From Telluria mixta (GTDB lineage Bacteria > Pseudomonadota > Gammaproteobacteria > Burkholderiales > Burkholderiaceae_D), in the NCBI RefSeq assembly GCF_029223865.1, contig NZ_CP119520.1, positions 3,844,001 through 3,908,000 of the forward strand: 64,000 nt of DNA, read 5' to 3'. The position numbers were made by a program, and so were the translations under genes. The notes under the pieces are model-generated. The model saw only the letters and a program-made list of their open reading frames with translations. It did no database searches and was not told the DNA's origin. Of the stretch, positions 46,912 through 54,873 are shown piece after piece (position 1 is the first letter of the stretch; every line of letters starts with the position of its first letter).

Positions 46912-47619
46912 CTACAGCTTGCCGATCTGCCGGTCGATGGCCTTGCGGGCCCGTTCGCTGCGTTCGCTGTAGCGGTCGGTCAGGTAATCCGTGCGGCCGC
47001 GCAGCAGCAGCGTGAACTTGAAAAGTTCTTCCATCACGTCGACGACGCGGTCGTAGTAGGCGGACGGGCGCATGCGGCCGGCCTCGTCGAATTCTTTGTA
47101 CGCCATCGGCACCGAGGACTGGTTCGGGATCGTGAACATGCGCATCCAGCGGCCCAGCAGGCGCAAGGTGTTGACCACGTTGAACGATTGCGAACCGCCG
47201 CAGACCTGCATCACGGCGAGCGTCCGCCCCTGGCTGGGCCGCACCGCACCCTGTTCGAGCGGGATCCAGTCGATCTGGTTCTTCATGACGGCCGTGACGG
47301 CGCCATGGCGCTCCGGGCTGCACCAGACCTGGCCCTCGGACCACAGGCACAGTTCGCGCAGTTCGACGACTTTCGGGTGCGTCTCCGGCACGCTGCCCAC
47401 CATCGGCAGTTCCATCGGGTCGAAGATCTTGACGTCGGCGCCGAAGTGTTCGAGGATGCGCGCCGCCTCGTAGGTGAGGAAGCGGCTGAACGAGCGCTCG
47501 CGCAGCGAACCGTACAGCATCAGGATGCGCGGCGGATGATCGAGGCTGCCGACGGGTTCCAGGCTGGCTGGCGTCGGCAGGTCGAGGCGTTCGAAATCGA
47601 TGTTGGGCAGGTCATTCAT
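46912..47619 (-). CDS. arsH: Arsenical resistance protein ArsH
   Basis: This 235-residue NADPH-dependent FMN reductase/organoarsenical oxidase has [27 protein letters not shown] (phosphate loop for FMN), [44 protein letters not shown] and [37 protein letters not shown]. This is the full ArsH pattern. ArsH oxidises trivalent organoarsenicals to less toxic pentavalent forms. It starts 11 nt after arsB. Confidence 0.94.
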   Translation of the reverse strand: MNDLPNIDFERLDLPTPASLEPVGSLDHPPRILMLYGSLRERSFSRFLTYEAARILEHFGADVKIFDPMELPMVGSVPETHPKVVELRELCLWSEGQVWCSPERHGAVTAVMKNQIDWIPLEQGAVRPSQGRTLAVMQVCGGSQSFNVVNTLRLLGRWMRMFTIPNQSSVPMAYKEFDEAGRMRPSAYYDRVVDVMEELFKFTLLLRGRTDYLTDRYSERSERARKAIDRQIGKL

Positions 47620-47630
47620 GATGGGTCGTG

Positions 47631-48911
47631 TCAGGAAAGCCGCAGCGCCAGCGCGGCCAGCGTCACGAGCAGGATCGGCAGGGTCAGCACGATGCCGGTG
47701 CGGAAGTACTGGCCCCAGGAAATGCGGATGCCTTTGTCCGCCAGCACGTGCAGCCATAACAGCGTGGCCAGGCTGCCGATGGGCGTGATCTTCGGACCGA
47801 GGTCGCAGCCGATCACATTGGCATACACCATCGCTTCGCGCACGGCGCCGGTGACCGGAACGGCATCGATCGCGAGCGCGCCGACCAGCACGGTCGGCAT
47901 GTTGTTCATCACGGACGACAGCAGCGCGGTGACGAAACCGGTGCCGAGCGCGGCGCCCCAGGTGCCGTGTGCCGCGCTGCGCGCCAGCAGCGCGGTCAGG
48001 CCGTCCGTGAGGCCGGCGTTGCGCAGGCCATAGACCACGAGGTACATCCCCAGCGAGAACACGACGACCTGCCAGGGCGCACCGCGCAGCACGGCGCGCA
48101 CGGAAATGACATGGCCCCGCGCCGCGACGGCCAGCAGCACGAGCGCGCCCGTCGCGGCCACCGCACTGATCGGCACGCCCGCGCGTTCCAGCCAAAAGAA
48201 GCCGGCCAGCAGCAGCGCCAGCACGTACCAGCCGGCGATGAAGGTCGCGCGGTCGCGGACGGCGTCGACCGGGCGCTTCAGCTGGGCGAGGTCGTAGCGG
48301 GCGGGCAGGTCGCGGCCGAAATACGCGAGGAGCGCGACGAGCGTCGCCAGCACCGCGACGATATCGACCGGCACCATCACGGCCGCGTAGCGTGCGAAGC
48401 CGATGCCGAAATAATCCGCGGACACGATGTTGACGAGGTTCGAGACGACCAGCGGCAGGCTGGACGTATCGGCGATGAAGCCGGCCGCCATCACGCACGC
48501 GAGCGTGGCGCGCGGCGGGAAGCGCAGCGCGGCCAGCATCGCGATCACGATCGGCGTCAGGATCAGCGCCGCGCCGTCGTTCGCGAACAGTGCCGCGACG
48601 GCCGCGCCGAGCAGCACCAGCAGCACGAACAGCCGCCTGCCGTCACCCGCACCCCAGCGCGCGACATGCAGCGCGGCCCATTCGAAGAATCCCGCGCGGT
48701 CGAGCAGCAGGCTGATGACGATGATGGCGACGAACGCGCCGGTGGCGTTCCAGACGATGTGCCAGACGACGGGGATGTCGTCCACGCGGATCACACCCGC
48801 GAGCAGCGCGACGGCGGCGCCGGCGGCGGCGCTCCAGCCGATGCCGAGGCCGCGCGGCTGCCAGATGACGAGGACGAGCGTGGCGAGAAAGATGAGTAGC
48901 GCCGGCAGCAT
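47631..48911 (-). CDS. arsB: Arsenite efflux pump ArsB
   Basis: This 426-residue integral membrane protein of the ArsB/NhaD ion transporter family exports arsenite or antimonite. It has about eleven or twelve helices. Family regions include [69 protein letters not shown] and [40 protein letters not shown] is also present. The ATG at 48911 overlaps the arsC stop by 1 nt (TGATG); a GTG one codon earlier is possible. Confidence 0.95.
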   Translation of the reverse strand: MLPALLIFLATLVLVIWQPRGLGIGWSAAAGAAVALLAGVIRVDDIPVVWHIVWNATGAFVAIIVISLLLDRAGFFEWAALHVARWGAGDGRRLFVLLVLLGAAVAALFANDGAALILTPIVIAMLAALRFPPRATLACVMAAGFIADTSSLPLVVSNLVNIVSADYFGIGFARYAAVMVPVDIVAVLATLVALLAYFGRDLPARYDLAQLKRPVDAVRDRATFIAGWYVLALLLAGFFWLERAGVPISAVAATGALVLLAVAARGHVISVRAVLRGAPWQVVVFSLGMYLVVYGLRNAGLTDGLTALLARSAAHGTWGAALGTGFVTALLSSVMNNMPTVLVGALAIDAVPVTGAVREAMVYANVIGCDLGPKITPIGSLATLLWLHVLADKGIRISWGQYFRTGIVLTLPILLVTLAALALRLS

Positions 48912-49390
48912 CACGGTAGGAGGCTGCCGATGCGGTCGAGCGCCGTCTTGAATGCCGCGCGGTCGCCGGCCAGTTGCTCGGGCGGCAGCGCCAGGAATGC
49001 TTCGATGCGGGCGCGCAGGATCGCGTAAGCCTGCTCGAACGCGGCGCCGATCTCGTCATCCGTGCCGGACACGTGGCTCGGATCTTCCACGCCCCAGTGC
49101 GTGCGCAGCACCTGGCCGAGGTAGGCGGGGCACGTCTCGCCGGCCGCGCTGTCGCACACGGTGACGACGATGTCGGGCGTGACGGGCAGGTCGTCCCACG
49201 ACTTGCTGTAATAGCCGTCGGTCGGGATGCCCTTGTCGGCCAGCAGGGCGAGTGCCCGTGCGTTCAGGCGGCCCGTCGGGTGGCTGCCGGCGCTGATGGC
49301 ATGCCAGCCGGCGGGGGCCAGGTGGTTGAAGACGGCTTCGCTGATCAGCGAGCGGCAGGAGTTGCCGGTGCAGAGGAAAAGTACGTTCAT
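48911..49390 (-). CDS. arsC: Arsenate reductase, thioredoxin-coupled (LMW-PTP type)
   Basis: This 159-residue enzyme reduces arsenate to arsenite. The phosphatase-like loop C7-TGNSC-R13-S, and the two resolving cysteines C79 ([10 protein letters not shown]) and C87 (TCPAY), match the Bacillus/Staphylococcus thioredoxin-linked ArsC type. The order arsR-arsC-arsB-arsH places it second in the operon, 14 nt after arsR. Confidence 0.94.
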   Translation of the reverse strand: MNVLFLCTGNSCRSLISEAVFNHLAPAGWHAISAGSHPTGRLNARALALLADKGIPTDGYYSKSWDDLPVTPDIVVTVCDSAAGETCPAYLGQVLRTHWGVEDPSHVSGTDDEIGAAFEQAYAILRARIEAFLALPPEQLAGDRAAFKTALDRIGSLLP

Positions 49391-49404
49391 GGTGGTGGGG
49401 GATG

Positions 49405-49719
49405 TCAGCAGCAGGAGGTGTCGCGCGAGCAGGGCGTGCCGCCGCAGCAGTTTTCGGTGAGGAAGCCGAGCAGCGTGCTCATCGTGTCGAACCTGGCGGC
49501 ATAGATGACGAACCGGCCTTCCTGGCGTGGCACGATGAGGTCGGCGTGGGTCAGTTCTTTCAGGTGGAACGAGAGCGAGGAGGGCGGGACGCCGAGCGCT
49601 TCCGCGATCCTGCTGGCGGCCAGCCCGTCCGGGCCGGCCTGCACGAGGAGACGGAAGGTTGCCAGTCGCGATTCCTGCGCGAGGGCGGCGAGGGCTGTCA
49701 CCGCTTTCTTGTCGTCCAT
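49405..49719 (-). CDS. arsR: ArsR-family repressor of the arsCBH operon
   Basis: This 104-residue winged-helix repressor has ALAQESRLATFRLLVQAGPDGLAASRIAEALGVPPSSLSFHLKELTHADLIVPRQEGRFVIYAAR (DNA-binding domain). The Cys-rich tail ENCCGGTPCSRDTSCC probably binds As(III). The Cys placement in the C-terminal tail differs from the E. coli ArsR C-V-C site in the recognition helix. ATG 49719 is favoured by GGAGCG 3-9 nt upstream; in-frame ATGs at 49743 and 49776 would add 8 or 19 residues. It is first in the operon. Confidence 0.9.
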   Translation of the reverse strand: MDDKKAVTALAALAQESRLATFRLLVQAGPDGLAASRIAEALGVPPSSLSFHLKELTHADLIVPRQEGRFVIYAARFDTMSTLLGFLTENCCGGTPCSRDTSCC

Positions 49720-49743
49720 GGACGCTCCATTATTCAATTCCAT

Positions 49744-49763
49744 ATTTCGATTATAGTCGAAAT
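49744..49763. promoter_or_regulatory. Candidate ArsR operator 1
   Basis: ATTTCGA (49744-49750) and TCGAAAT (49757-49763) are perfect inverted arms around TTATAG. The site lies 25 nt upstream of the arsR start and resembles ArsR-type dyads. Confidence 0.65.
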
Positions 49764-49766
49764 GAC

Positions 49767-49796
49767 TTGACATCATGGAACGGCGAGCAATATTCT
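49767..49796 (+). promoter_or_regulatory. Promoter of the arsO-like operon
   Basis: TTGACA (49767-49772, perfect -35) and TATTCT (49791-49796) are spaced by 18 nt. The predicted start site lies within the inverted repeat at 49800-49847. Confidence 0.7.
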
Positions 49797-49799
49797 ATA

Positions 49800-49847
49800 T
49801 TCGTCGAATAACGAATGAGTGCGCCCATCAATTCGTTATTCGACGAA
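49800..49847. promoter_or_regulatory. 17-bp perfect inverted repeat, candidate ArsR operator 2
   Basis: TTCGTCGAATAACGAAT (49800-49816) and ATTCGTTATTCGACGAA (49831-49847) are exact reverse complements with a 14-nt spacer. Each arm contains an ATTCG-N-CGAA(T/C) core that is itself a small palindrome. It begins 3 nt after the -10 box of the arsO-like operon, so bound repressor would block initiation there. It could also be a leader hairpin. Confidence 0.75.
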
Positions 49848-49895
49848 CAGCGATAATAACTGCCGGCCTGGCCGGCCCAGATCGGGAGAACGACA

Positions 49896-51302
49896 ATGAA
49901 TACGAACGAACAACAACGCACGGTCGCGGTACTGGGAGCCGGTCCGGTGGGACTCGCGGCAGCCGCGCACCTGATCGGGCGCGGCCTGACACCCCTGGTG
50001 TTCGAGGCCGGACCGGTGCCGGGCGCCAACCTCGCGAGCTACCGCCACGTACGCCTGTTCTCGCCGTGGCAGTACGACGTGGACAAGGCGGCGCGACAGC
50101 TGCTGGAGCGCCACGGGTGGACGGCGCCGGCTGCGGATGCGTTGCCGACCGCCGGCGAACTGATCGACGACTATCTGGCGCCGCTCGCGGCCACGCCCGA
50201 GATCGCGCCGCACCTGCTGCTCGGACACCGCGTGACCGCCATCACGCGCGCCGGCTTCGACAAGGTCAGGACGAAGGGCCGCGACGGTGCGCCGTTCCTC
50301 ATCCGCGCCGACACGGCCGAGGGCCCGCGCCAGTACTTGGCCGGCGCGGTGATCGATGCGACCGGTACGTGGTCGCATCCGAATCCGCTGGGCGCGGACG
50401 GCATTCCCGCGCTCGGCGAAGCGGCGCTGGCGGCGCGTATCGATTACGGCATGCCCGACGTGCTGGGAAGTGCGCGCGCCCGTTTCGCAGGAAAGCGGAT
50501 CCTCGTCGTGGGTGCGGGCCACTCCGCAGCCGGCACGCTGATCGCGCTCGCCCGGCTGGCGCAGGACGACCCGGGAACGCGCATCGTGTGGGCGACCCGC
50601 GGTGCCCGGCTCGACCGCGTGTTCGGCGGCGGCGACGCGGACGGATTGCCGGCGCGCGGCCAGCTGGGGATGCGTCTCAAGGCGCTGCGCGACGCGGGCG
50701 GCCTGGAATTGCGGCAGGGCTTCCGCATCCATGCACTGAGCGAGATCGATGGGCGGCTGCGGGTGACGGGCGCACCGGTCGCCGGCACGGTGCCGGTGAT
50801 CGACGGGATCGACCGCATCGTCTGCGCGGCGGGTGCCCGGCCCGACCTGAGCCTGACCCGCGAACTGCGCGTGCGCCACGACCCCTGGCTCGAGAGCACG
50901 GATGCGTTGGCGCCGCTGATCGACCCGAACGAACACAGTTGCGGCACCGTCCGGCCGCACGGACACCGCGAGCTGGCGCACCCGGAGCCTGGCTATTACG
51001 TCGTCGGCGCCAAAAGTTACGGCCGCGCGCCGAACTTCCTGTTGGCGACCGGGTACGAGCAGGTGCGTTCCGTCGTCGCCGCGCTGGCGGGCGACCTGGC
51101 GGCCGCCGACGACGTGCAGCTCGACCTCCCGGAAACGGGCGTCTGCAATACGCGGCTCACCTACGACGATGCCGCATCCGGAACGGCGGACGGCTGCTGC
51201 GGCGTGGCTCCGGCGGTGGCCGCTGCCTGCTGTGTGCCGGCGCCGGGTGCGGGCGGCACGTGCGGCTGCCGTACACCCGCCGCGGCAGGCTGCTGCGCCT
51301 GA
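49896..51302 (+). CDS. ArsO-like FAD/NAD(P)-binding flavoprotein with Cys-rich tail
   Basis: This 468-residue flavoprotein has VAVLGAGPVGLAAAAHLIGRG (FAD site), a YRHVRLFSPWQYDVD segment, and ILVVGAGHSAAGTLIALARL (NAD(P)H site). VDG IDRIVCAAGARPDLSL and YYVVGAKSYGRAPNFLLATGYEQVRSV follow, as in putative monooxygenases called ArsO that occur in ars operons. The last 40 residues are strikingly Cys-rich: CCGVAPAVAAACC, then CGCRTPAAAGCCA. That tail probably binds As(III) or another thiophilic metal. It is the first gene of the plus-strand arsenic operon. Confidence 0.8.
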   Translation: MNTNEQQRTVAVLGAGPVGLAAAAHLIGRGLTPLVFEAGPVPGANLASYRHVRLFSPWQYDVDKAARQLLERHGWTAPAADALPTAGELIDDYLAPLAATPEIAPHLLLGHRVTAITRAGFDKVRTKGRDGAPFLIRADTAEGPRQYLAGAVIDATGTWSHPNPLGADGIPALGEAALAARIDYGMPDVLGSARARFAGKRILVVGAGHSAAGTLIALARLAQDDPGTRIVWATRGARLDRVFGGGDADGLPARGQLGMRLKALRDAGGLELRQGFRIHALSEIDGRLRVTGAPVAGTVPVIDGIDRIVCAAGARPDLSLTRELRVRHDPWLESTDALAPLIDPNEHSCGTVRPHGHRELAHPEPGYYVVGAKSYGRAPNFLLATGYEQVRSVVAALAGDLAAADDVQLDLPETGVCNTRLTYDDAASGTADGCCGVAPAVAAACCVPAPGAGGTCGCRTPAAAGCCA

Positions 51303-51313
51303 CCGGAGACCGC

Positions 51314-52522
51314 ATGCACCGGCCATCGACGACCATCGGCATCCTCGCCGTCACCCAGATCGTGTCCTGGGGTTCGCTGTACTATGCCTTCACCATCCTG
51401 GCGCCCGGCATCCGGCGCGACCTCGGCCTCGCGCCCGAGTTGGTGTTCGGCGCGTTTTCGTGGGCGCTGCTCGTCGCCGGGCTGGCCGCCACGCCGGTCG
51501 GGATCCTGCTGGACCGCCACGGCGGCCGCCATGTGATGGCTGCGGGCTCGTTCCTGTGCTTCCTGGGCATGGCCTGGCTCGCCCGCTGCACGGACGTGGC
51601 GTCGTATTACGCCGCCTGGACGCTGATCGGGCTGGCGATGGCGCTGACGTTGTACGAAGCCGCGTTTGCCGCGATCCAGCGGCGGTTCGACGCGGGCGCC
51701 AGGCAGGCGATGTCGACGCTGACACTGTTCGGCGGCTTCGCCAGCACGCTGTTCTGGCCGTTGACGGCCTGGCTCGAGACGTCGTACGGGTGGCGCGATA
51801 CATACCTGTTGTACGGGATCGTGCAACTTGCCGTGTGCATGCCGCTGCACCTGTGCCTTGGCGCCGACGTTCCCCGGGCCGGTCCGCAACAACGCGATGA
51901 CCCGGCGCGGGGACACACTCTGGCGGAAGCCGTGCGTCATCCCGCATTCTGGACGCTGGCGCTGGCATTCGCGGCCAATACCTTCGTCTTCTCGGCCATG
52001 GCAGTCCACCTGATTCCGCTGTTCGAGCGTCTCGGCCAGGCAAGGGGCACCGCGGTCCTGCTGGCCGCGCTGATCGGTCCCATGCAGGTGGCGGGACGCG
52101 TCGGGGAGATGGCGTTTGCGCGACATACGGCACCGCAAACGGTCGGCAAGCTGACGTTCGCCATGCTGCCGGCGGCCCTGGCCGTCATCGCGCTGGGCGG
52201 TGCGCAGGCCTGGTCGGTGGCCGCCTTCTGTGCCCTGTATGGCCTGAGCAACGGCATTCTGACGATCCTGCGCGGATCGTTGCCCCGGGCGTTGTTCGGA
52301 CGTGAACACTATGGCGCCATCGCTGGCGCCATGGCCGGGCCCGCACTGGTGTCGAAGGCGGCGGGACCGTTGATCGCAGCCGCGCTGCTGCGGCGTGTGG
52401 ATGGCGCGGCGCTGCTGTTGTCCGTGCTGCTGGCCATGTCGATCGCGTCCCTCGCGCTGTACCTGCGCGCCGTCGGCGTCGGGGCGCGGCCCGAGGAAAC
52501 TTTTGACAAGCGTGCCGTCTGA
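51314..52522 (+). CDS. MFS transporter, arsenic-operon type
   Basis: This 402-residue major facilitator has twelve predicted helices. It begins TTIGILAVTQIVSWGSLYYAFTILAPGI and carries the loop motif PVGILLDRHGGRHVM. The central loop holds PRAGPQQRDDPARGH, and LRGSLPRALFGREHYGAIAGAMAGPALVSKAAGP follows in the second half. It lies 11 nt after the ArsO-like gene and 35 nt before a second arsR. MFS proteins in such operons (for example ArsK, ArsJ, ArsP-type alternatives) export arsenicals. Which arsenical this one carries is not clear. Confidence 0.82.
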   Translation: MHRPSTTIGILAVTQIVSWGSLYYAFTILAPGIRRDLGLAPELVFGAFSWALLVAGLAATPVGILLDRHGGRHVMAAGSFLCFLGMAWLARCTDVASYYAAWTLIGLAMALTLYEAAFAAIQRRFDAGARQAMSTLTLFGGFASTLFWPLTAWLETSYGWRDTYLLYGIVQLAVCMPLHLCLGADVPRAGPQQRDDPARGHTLAEAVRHPAFWTLALAFAANTFVFSAMAVHLIPLFERLGQARGTAVLLAALIGPMQVAGRVGEMAFARHTAPQTVGKLTFAMLPAALAVIALGGAQAWSVAAFCALYGLSNGILTILRGSLPRALFGREHYGAIAGAMAGPALVSKAAGPLIAAALLRRVDGAALLLSVLLAMSIASLALYLRAVGVGARPEETFDKRAV

Positions 52523-52557
52523 CGTCTATCCTGCGTTCGCCCAACGACGAACGAACC

Positions 52558-52875
52558 ATGTCAAAGTCCTGCTGCCCCCCGGCGACCGATCGCGCCCGCA
52601 CGACGGAAATCGATGCCGATGACCTTGCGCGCATGTGCAAGGCGTTGTCGCATCCCGCGCGCGTCCAGCTGCTGCGGCACCTGATCGATCACGGTGAATG
52701 CTATTTCGGGAACCTGGCCGACGTGTTGCCGCTGGCGCCGTCGACGATCTCGCAGCACGTCACGATCCTGAAGGAGGCCGGCCTGATCGAAGGCTCGTCG
52801 GACGTGCAACGGGTCTGCTACTGCGTCAACCGGGACCGGCTGCAGCAGCTGAAGCTGGCGATCGGGGCGCTTTAG
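52558..52875 (+). CDS. Second ArsR-family regulator
   Basis: This 105-residue winged-helix protein has MCKALSHPARVQLLRHLIDHGECYFGNLADVLPLAPSTISQHVTILKEAGLIEGSSDVQRVCYCVN. Its Cys residues are in the N-terminus (KSCCPP), before the recognition helix (GECYFG) and after the wing (RVCYCV). That is a different arrangement from the ArsR at 49405, so the two may respond to different arsenicals. It closes the plus-strand arsenic operon and its stop overlaps the converging acetyltransferase stop by 4 nt. Confidence 0.9.
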   Translation: MSKSCCPPATDRARTTEIDADDLARMCKALSHPARVQLLRHLIDHGECYFGNLADVLPLAPSTISQHVTILKEAGLIEGSSDVQRVCYCVNRDRLQQLKLAIGAL

Positions 52876-53387
52876 CGCGCGCCGTCCTTGCCGAGGTTCA
52901 GCTCCCAATAGCCCACGTCGACCCAGCGGCCGAATTTCATGCCGACGTCCGTGAAGTGGGCGACCTTGCGGAAGCCCAGCGCTTCATGCAGGCCGACGCT
53001 GCCTTCATTCGGCTGCGCGATGCCGCCGATGACCAGGCGCAGTTCGCGCTTGCGCAGCTCGTCCAGCAGCGCCCCGTAGAGAATTCGTCCCAGTCCCCGG
53101 CCGGTGCAATCCTTGTCCAGGTAGACCGTGCTCTCCACGGAATAGCGATAGGCCGGCCGCACGCGCCATTTCGTTGCATACGCATAGCCGGCGAGCGTGC
53201 CGTCGGCTTCCAGCACGAGCCACGGCAGGCCAGCCGCGCCGACGTCGGCGATGCGCTGGGCCATCTCCGGTTCGCCGACCGCGTCTTCTTCGAAGCTGAC
53301 CGTCGTCGTCGTGACGTAGTGGTTGTAGATGGCACAGATGCGGGCGGCGTCCTGCGGTGTAGCGGGGCGGATGTGGGTAGATGTCAT
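52872..53387 (-). CDS. GNAT acetyltransferase, phosphinothricin/arsinothricin N-acetyltransferase-like
   Basis: This 171-residue GNAT enzyme begins IRPATPQDAARICAIYNHYVTTTTVSFEEDAV, the pattern of PAT/ArsN1-type acetyltransferases. The acetyl-CoA loop reads CTGRGLGRILYGALLDELR. IGGIAQPNEGSVGLHEALGFRKVAHFTDVGMKFGRWVDVGYWEL completes the family pattern. PAT homologues that sit next to ars operons acetylate arsinothricin or related amino-acid arsenicals (ArsN1). Its place beside two ars operons supports that, but phosphinothricin or methionine sulphone substrates fit equally. It overlaps the next small gene by 4 nt. Confidence 0.82.
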   Translation of the reverse strand: MTSTHIRPATPQDAARICAIYNHYVTTTTVSFEEDAVGEPEMAQRIADVGAAGLPWLVLEADGTLAGYAYATKWRVRPAYRYSVESTVYLDKDCTGRGLGRILYGALLDELRKRELRLVIGGIAQPNEGSVGLHEALGFRKVAHFTDVGMKFGRWVDVGYWELNLGKDGAR

Positions 53388-53587
53388 GGTTGGGAAGAAG
53401 GTGCCTCGCCAGCGGCTTCCGGATGCCGCACCTCCCACGCCGCCAGCGCTTCCTTGTAGTTGGCAAGCAGCATCTGGTAGACGTCGAAGATGCAGTTCGG
53501 ACAGCCGGAGCCGCAGCAATCTTCCAGCGCAGGTTCGATGGGTGGCAGCGGCCGCGGGTCGGGCAGGGGTGTGACGGGATCGGACAT
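53384..53587 (-). CDS. Small oxidoreductase-like domain protein (Cys-rich)
   Basis: This 67-residue protein has PPIEPALEDCCGSGCPNCIFDVYQMLLANYKEALAAWEVRHPE. The C-C-G-x-G-C-x-x-C core followed by a helix is that of the Oxidored-like N-terminal domain family found in small proteobacterial proteins. It could bind a metal or Fe-S cluster. Its stop overlaps the start of the acetyltransferase gene by 4 nt, so the two are translationally coupled. ATG 53587 is used; an in-frame ATG lies 4 codons upstream. Confidence 0.8.
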   Translation of the reverse strand: MSDPVTPLPDPRPLPPIEPALEDCCGSGCPNCIFDVYQMLLANYKEALAAWEVRHPEAAGEAPSSQP

Positions 53588-53642
53588 GCGGGCCAGCATA
53601 CCGCAAACGCGGTGTGCGCGTCGAGTATGCCGGCCGTCCTCG

Positions 53643-54107
53643 TTACCCGTTCAGCTCGTAGCTGCGCAGCACGAACACCGTCTTGCCGTTGCGCTTCGCG
53701 CAGACGCCTTTCATGACTTCGCCGCCGCCCAGGTCCCACGTGAGCGCGCTGCCGGCCGGCTTGCTGGCGCATGCCGCGTGCGCCTCGGCGGGGACGGGCG
53801 GCAGCTTCGGCGTCGGCGGCGGTGCGGGCACGGCCGGGACGCCGGGCACGGCGGGAATGGCCGGCAGGGCGGGCGGCACACCGGCTTCGTGCGGGTCCGG
53901 CACGGGCGGTGCGGGCGGTGCCGGTGGTGCGGGAGGCGCAGGCGGGACAGGGGGCACCGGCGGGGCCTTGCACTTGCCCGTGTTGGTCTTGCAGTGGATG
54001 CTCACGTGGACGTGCTGGTCCGCGGAATCGTCCGTGTTCTGTGCCAGCGCGGGCAGCATGAAGGCGCCCAGCAGGATGCCGAGGGTGGTGGCTTTCATTG
54101 CTTTCAT
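53643..54107 (-). CDS. Proline-rich exported protein of unknown function
   Basis: This 154-residue protein has a signal peptide (MKAMKATTLGILLGAFMLPALA) and a short mature N-terminus with Cys39 and Cys46. A proline-rich stretch of PPA/PPV repeats runs from about 49 to 106. The small C-terminal domain (about 110-154) has two more cysteines (113 and 136) and the sequence WDLGGGEVMKGVCAKRNGKTVFVLRSYEL. Its family is unknown to me. It lies 88 nt downstream of a two-component system in the same direction. The sensor kinase there carries a similar PPA stretch in its periplasmic domain, so the two may interact. AAGGAGA gives the ribosome site. Confidence 0.75.
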   Translation of the reverse strand: MKAMKATTLGILLGAFMLPALAQNTDDSADQHVHVSIHCKTNTGKCKAPPVPPVPPAPPAPPAPPAPPVPDPHEAGVPPALPAIPAVPGVPAVPAPPPTPKLPPVPAEAHAACASKPAGSALTWDLGGGEVMKGVCAKRNGKTVFVLRSYELNG

Positions 54108-54195
54108 TGTCTTCTCCTTGTCGTGGCCCGCACGACGCGGCGGGCCATGTCGGTATCCTGCCTTCCGATTGTGGAGAAAAAATGAAGATCGCGAT

Positions 54196-54873
54196 TCACA
54201 GGTCGAAGCGGTAGCCGAGCCCGTAGATCGAACGGATGGCGTCCACGCCCGGCAGCGCGGCGTCGAGCTTGCGCCGGAGGTTCTTGACGTGGGTGTCGAT
54301 GGCGCGGTCCGTCACGTCGAGGCTCGCGTTGCCCTCGCGCGCGAGGTCGAGCAGCTGGGCGCGCGAAAAGACCTGGCCGGGACGGCGCGCCAGCGCGGCC
54401 AGGATGCCGTATTCCGTCGGCGTCAGGTCGAGGGCCTTGCCGTGGACGGCGATGCGGCGGGCCAGCGTGTCGACGGCGACGACCGGCGCCGGCCGCCCCG
54501 CGCGGCGCAGGATCGCCTTGATGCGGGCGACGAGTTCGCGCGGGCTGAACGGCTTGCACAGGTAATCGTCGGCGCCTGCCTCGAGGCCCAGCAGGCGGTC
54601 GATTTCTTCCACGCGCGCCGTCACCATCACGACGGGCAGGTCGGCCAGCAGCGGGTTCGCGTCCGCGCGCAGCGCGCGGCACAGCGCCAGGCCGTCGAGC
54701 CCCGGCAGCATCAAATCCAGCACGACCAGCGCGGGCGGATCGCGGCGCAACGCGTCCAGCGCTGCGGCGCCGTCGCCGAATACGTCGGCCGTGTAGCCGG
54801 CCGCGTGCGCATAGTCGGCCACCAGCGCGGCCAGTTCCGGCTCGTCCTCGACGATGACGATGCGATCGCTCAT
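54196..54873 (-). CDS. OmpR-family response regulator
   Basis: This 225-residue regulator has a receiver domain (IVIVEDEPELAALVADYAHAAGYTADVF) with the phosphorylated Asp at about 53 (VVLDLMLPGLDG). The conserved Lys is in DDYLCKPFSPREL. The C-terminal winged helix reads LTPTEYGILAALARRPGQVFSRAQLLDLAREG, then VTDRAIDTHVKNLRRKLDAALPGVDAIRSIYGLGYRFDL. The start ATG overlaps the presumed stop of the kinase gene by 4 nt once the kinase frame is restored. It pairs with the kinase 54870-56391. Confidence 0.93.
   Translation of the reverse strand: MSDRIVIVEDEPELAALVADYAHAAGYTADVFGDGAAALDALRRDPPALVVLDLMLPGLDGLALCRALRADANPLLADLPVVMVTARVEEIDRLLGLEAGADDYLCKPFSPRELVARIKAILRRAGRPAPVVAVDTLARRIAVHGKALDLTPTEYGILAALARRPGQVFSRAQLLDLAREGNASLDVTDRAIDTHVKNLRRKLDAALPGVDAIRSIYGLGYRFDL

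Noticed and set aside
49775..52522. 915-codon plus-strand frame through the arsO-like gene into the MFS gene
   Set aside because: Only the C-terminal 402 residues (from ATG 51314) are real; the rest is an off-frame shadow of the ArsO-like gene.
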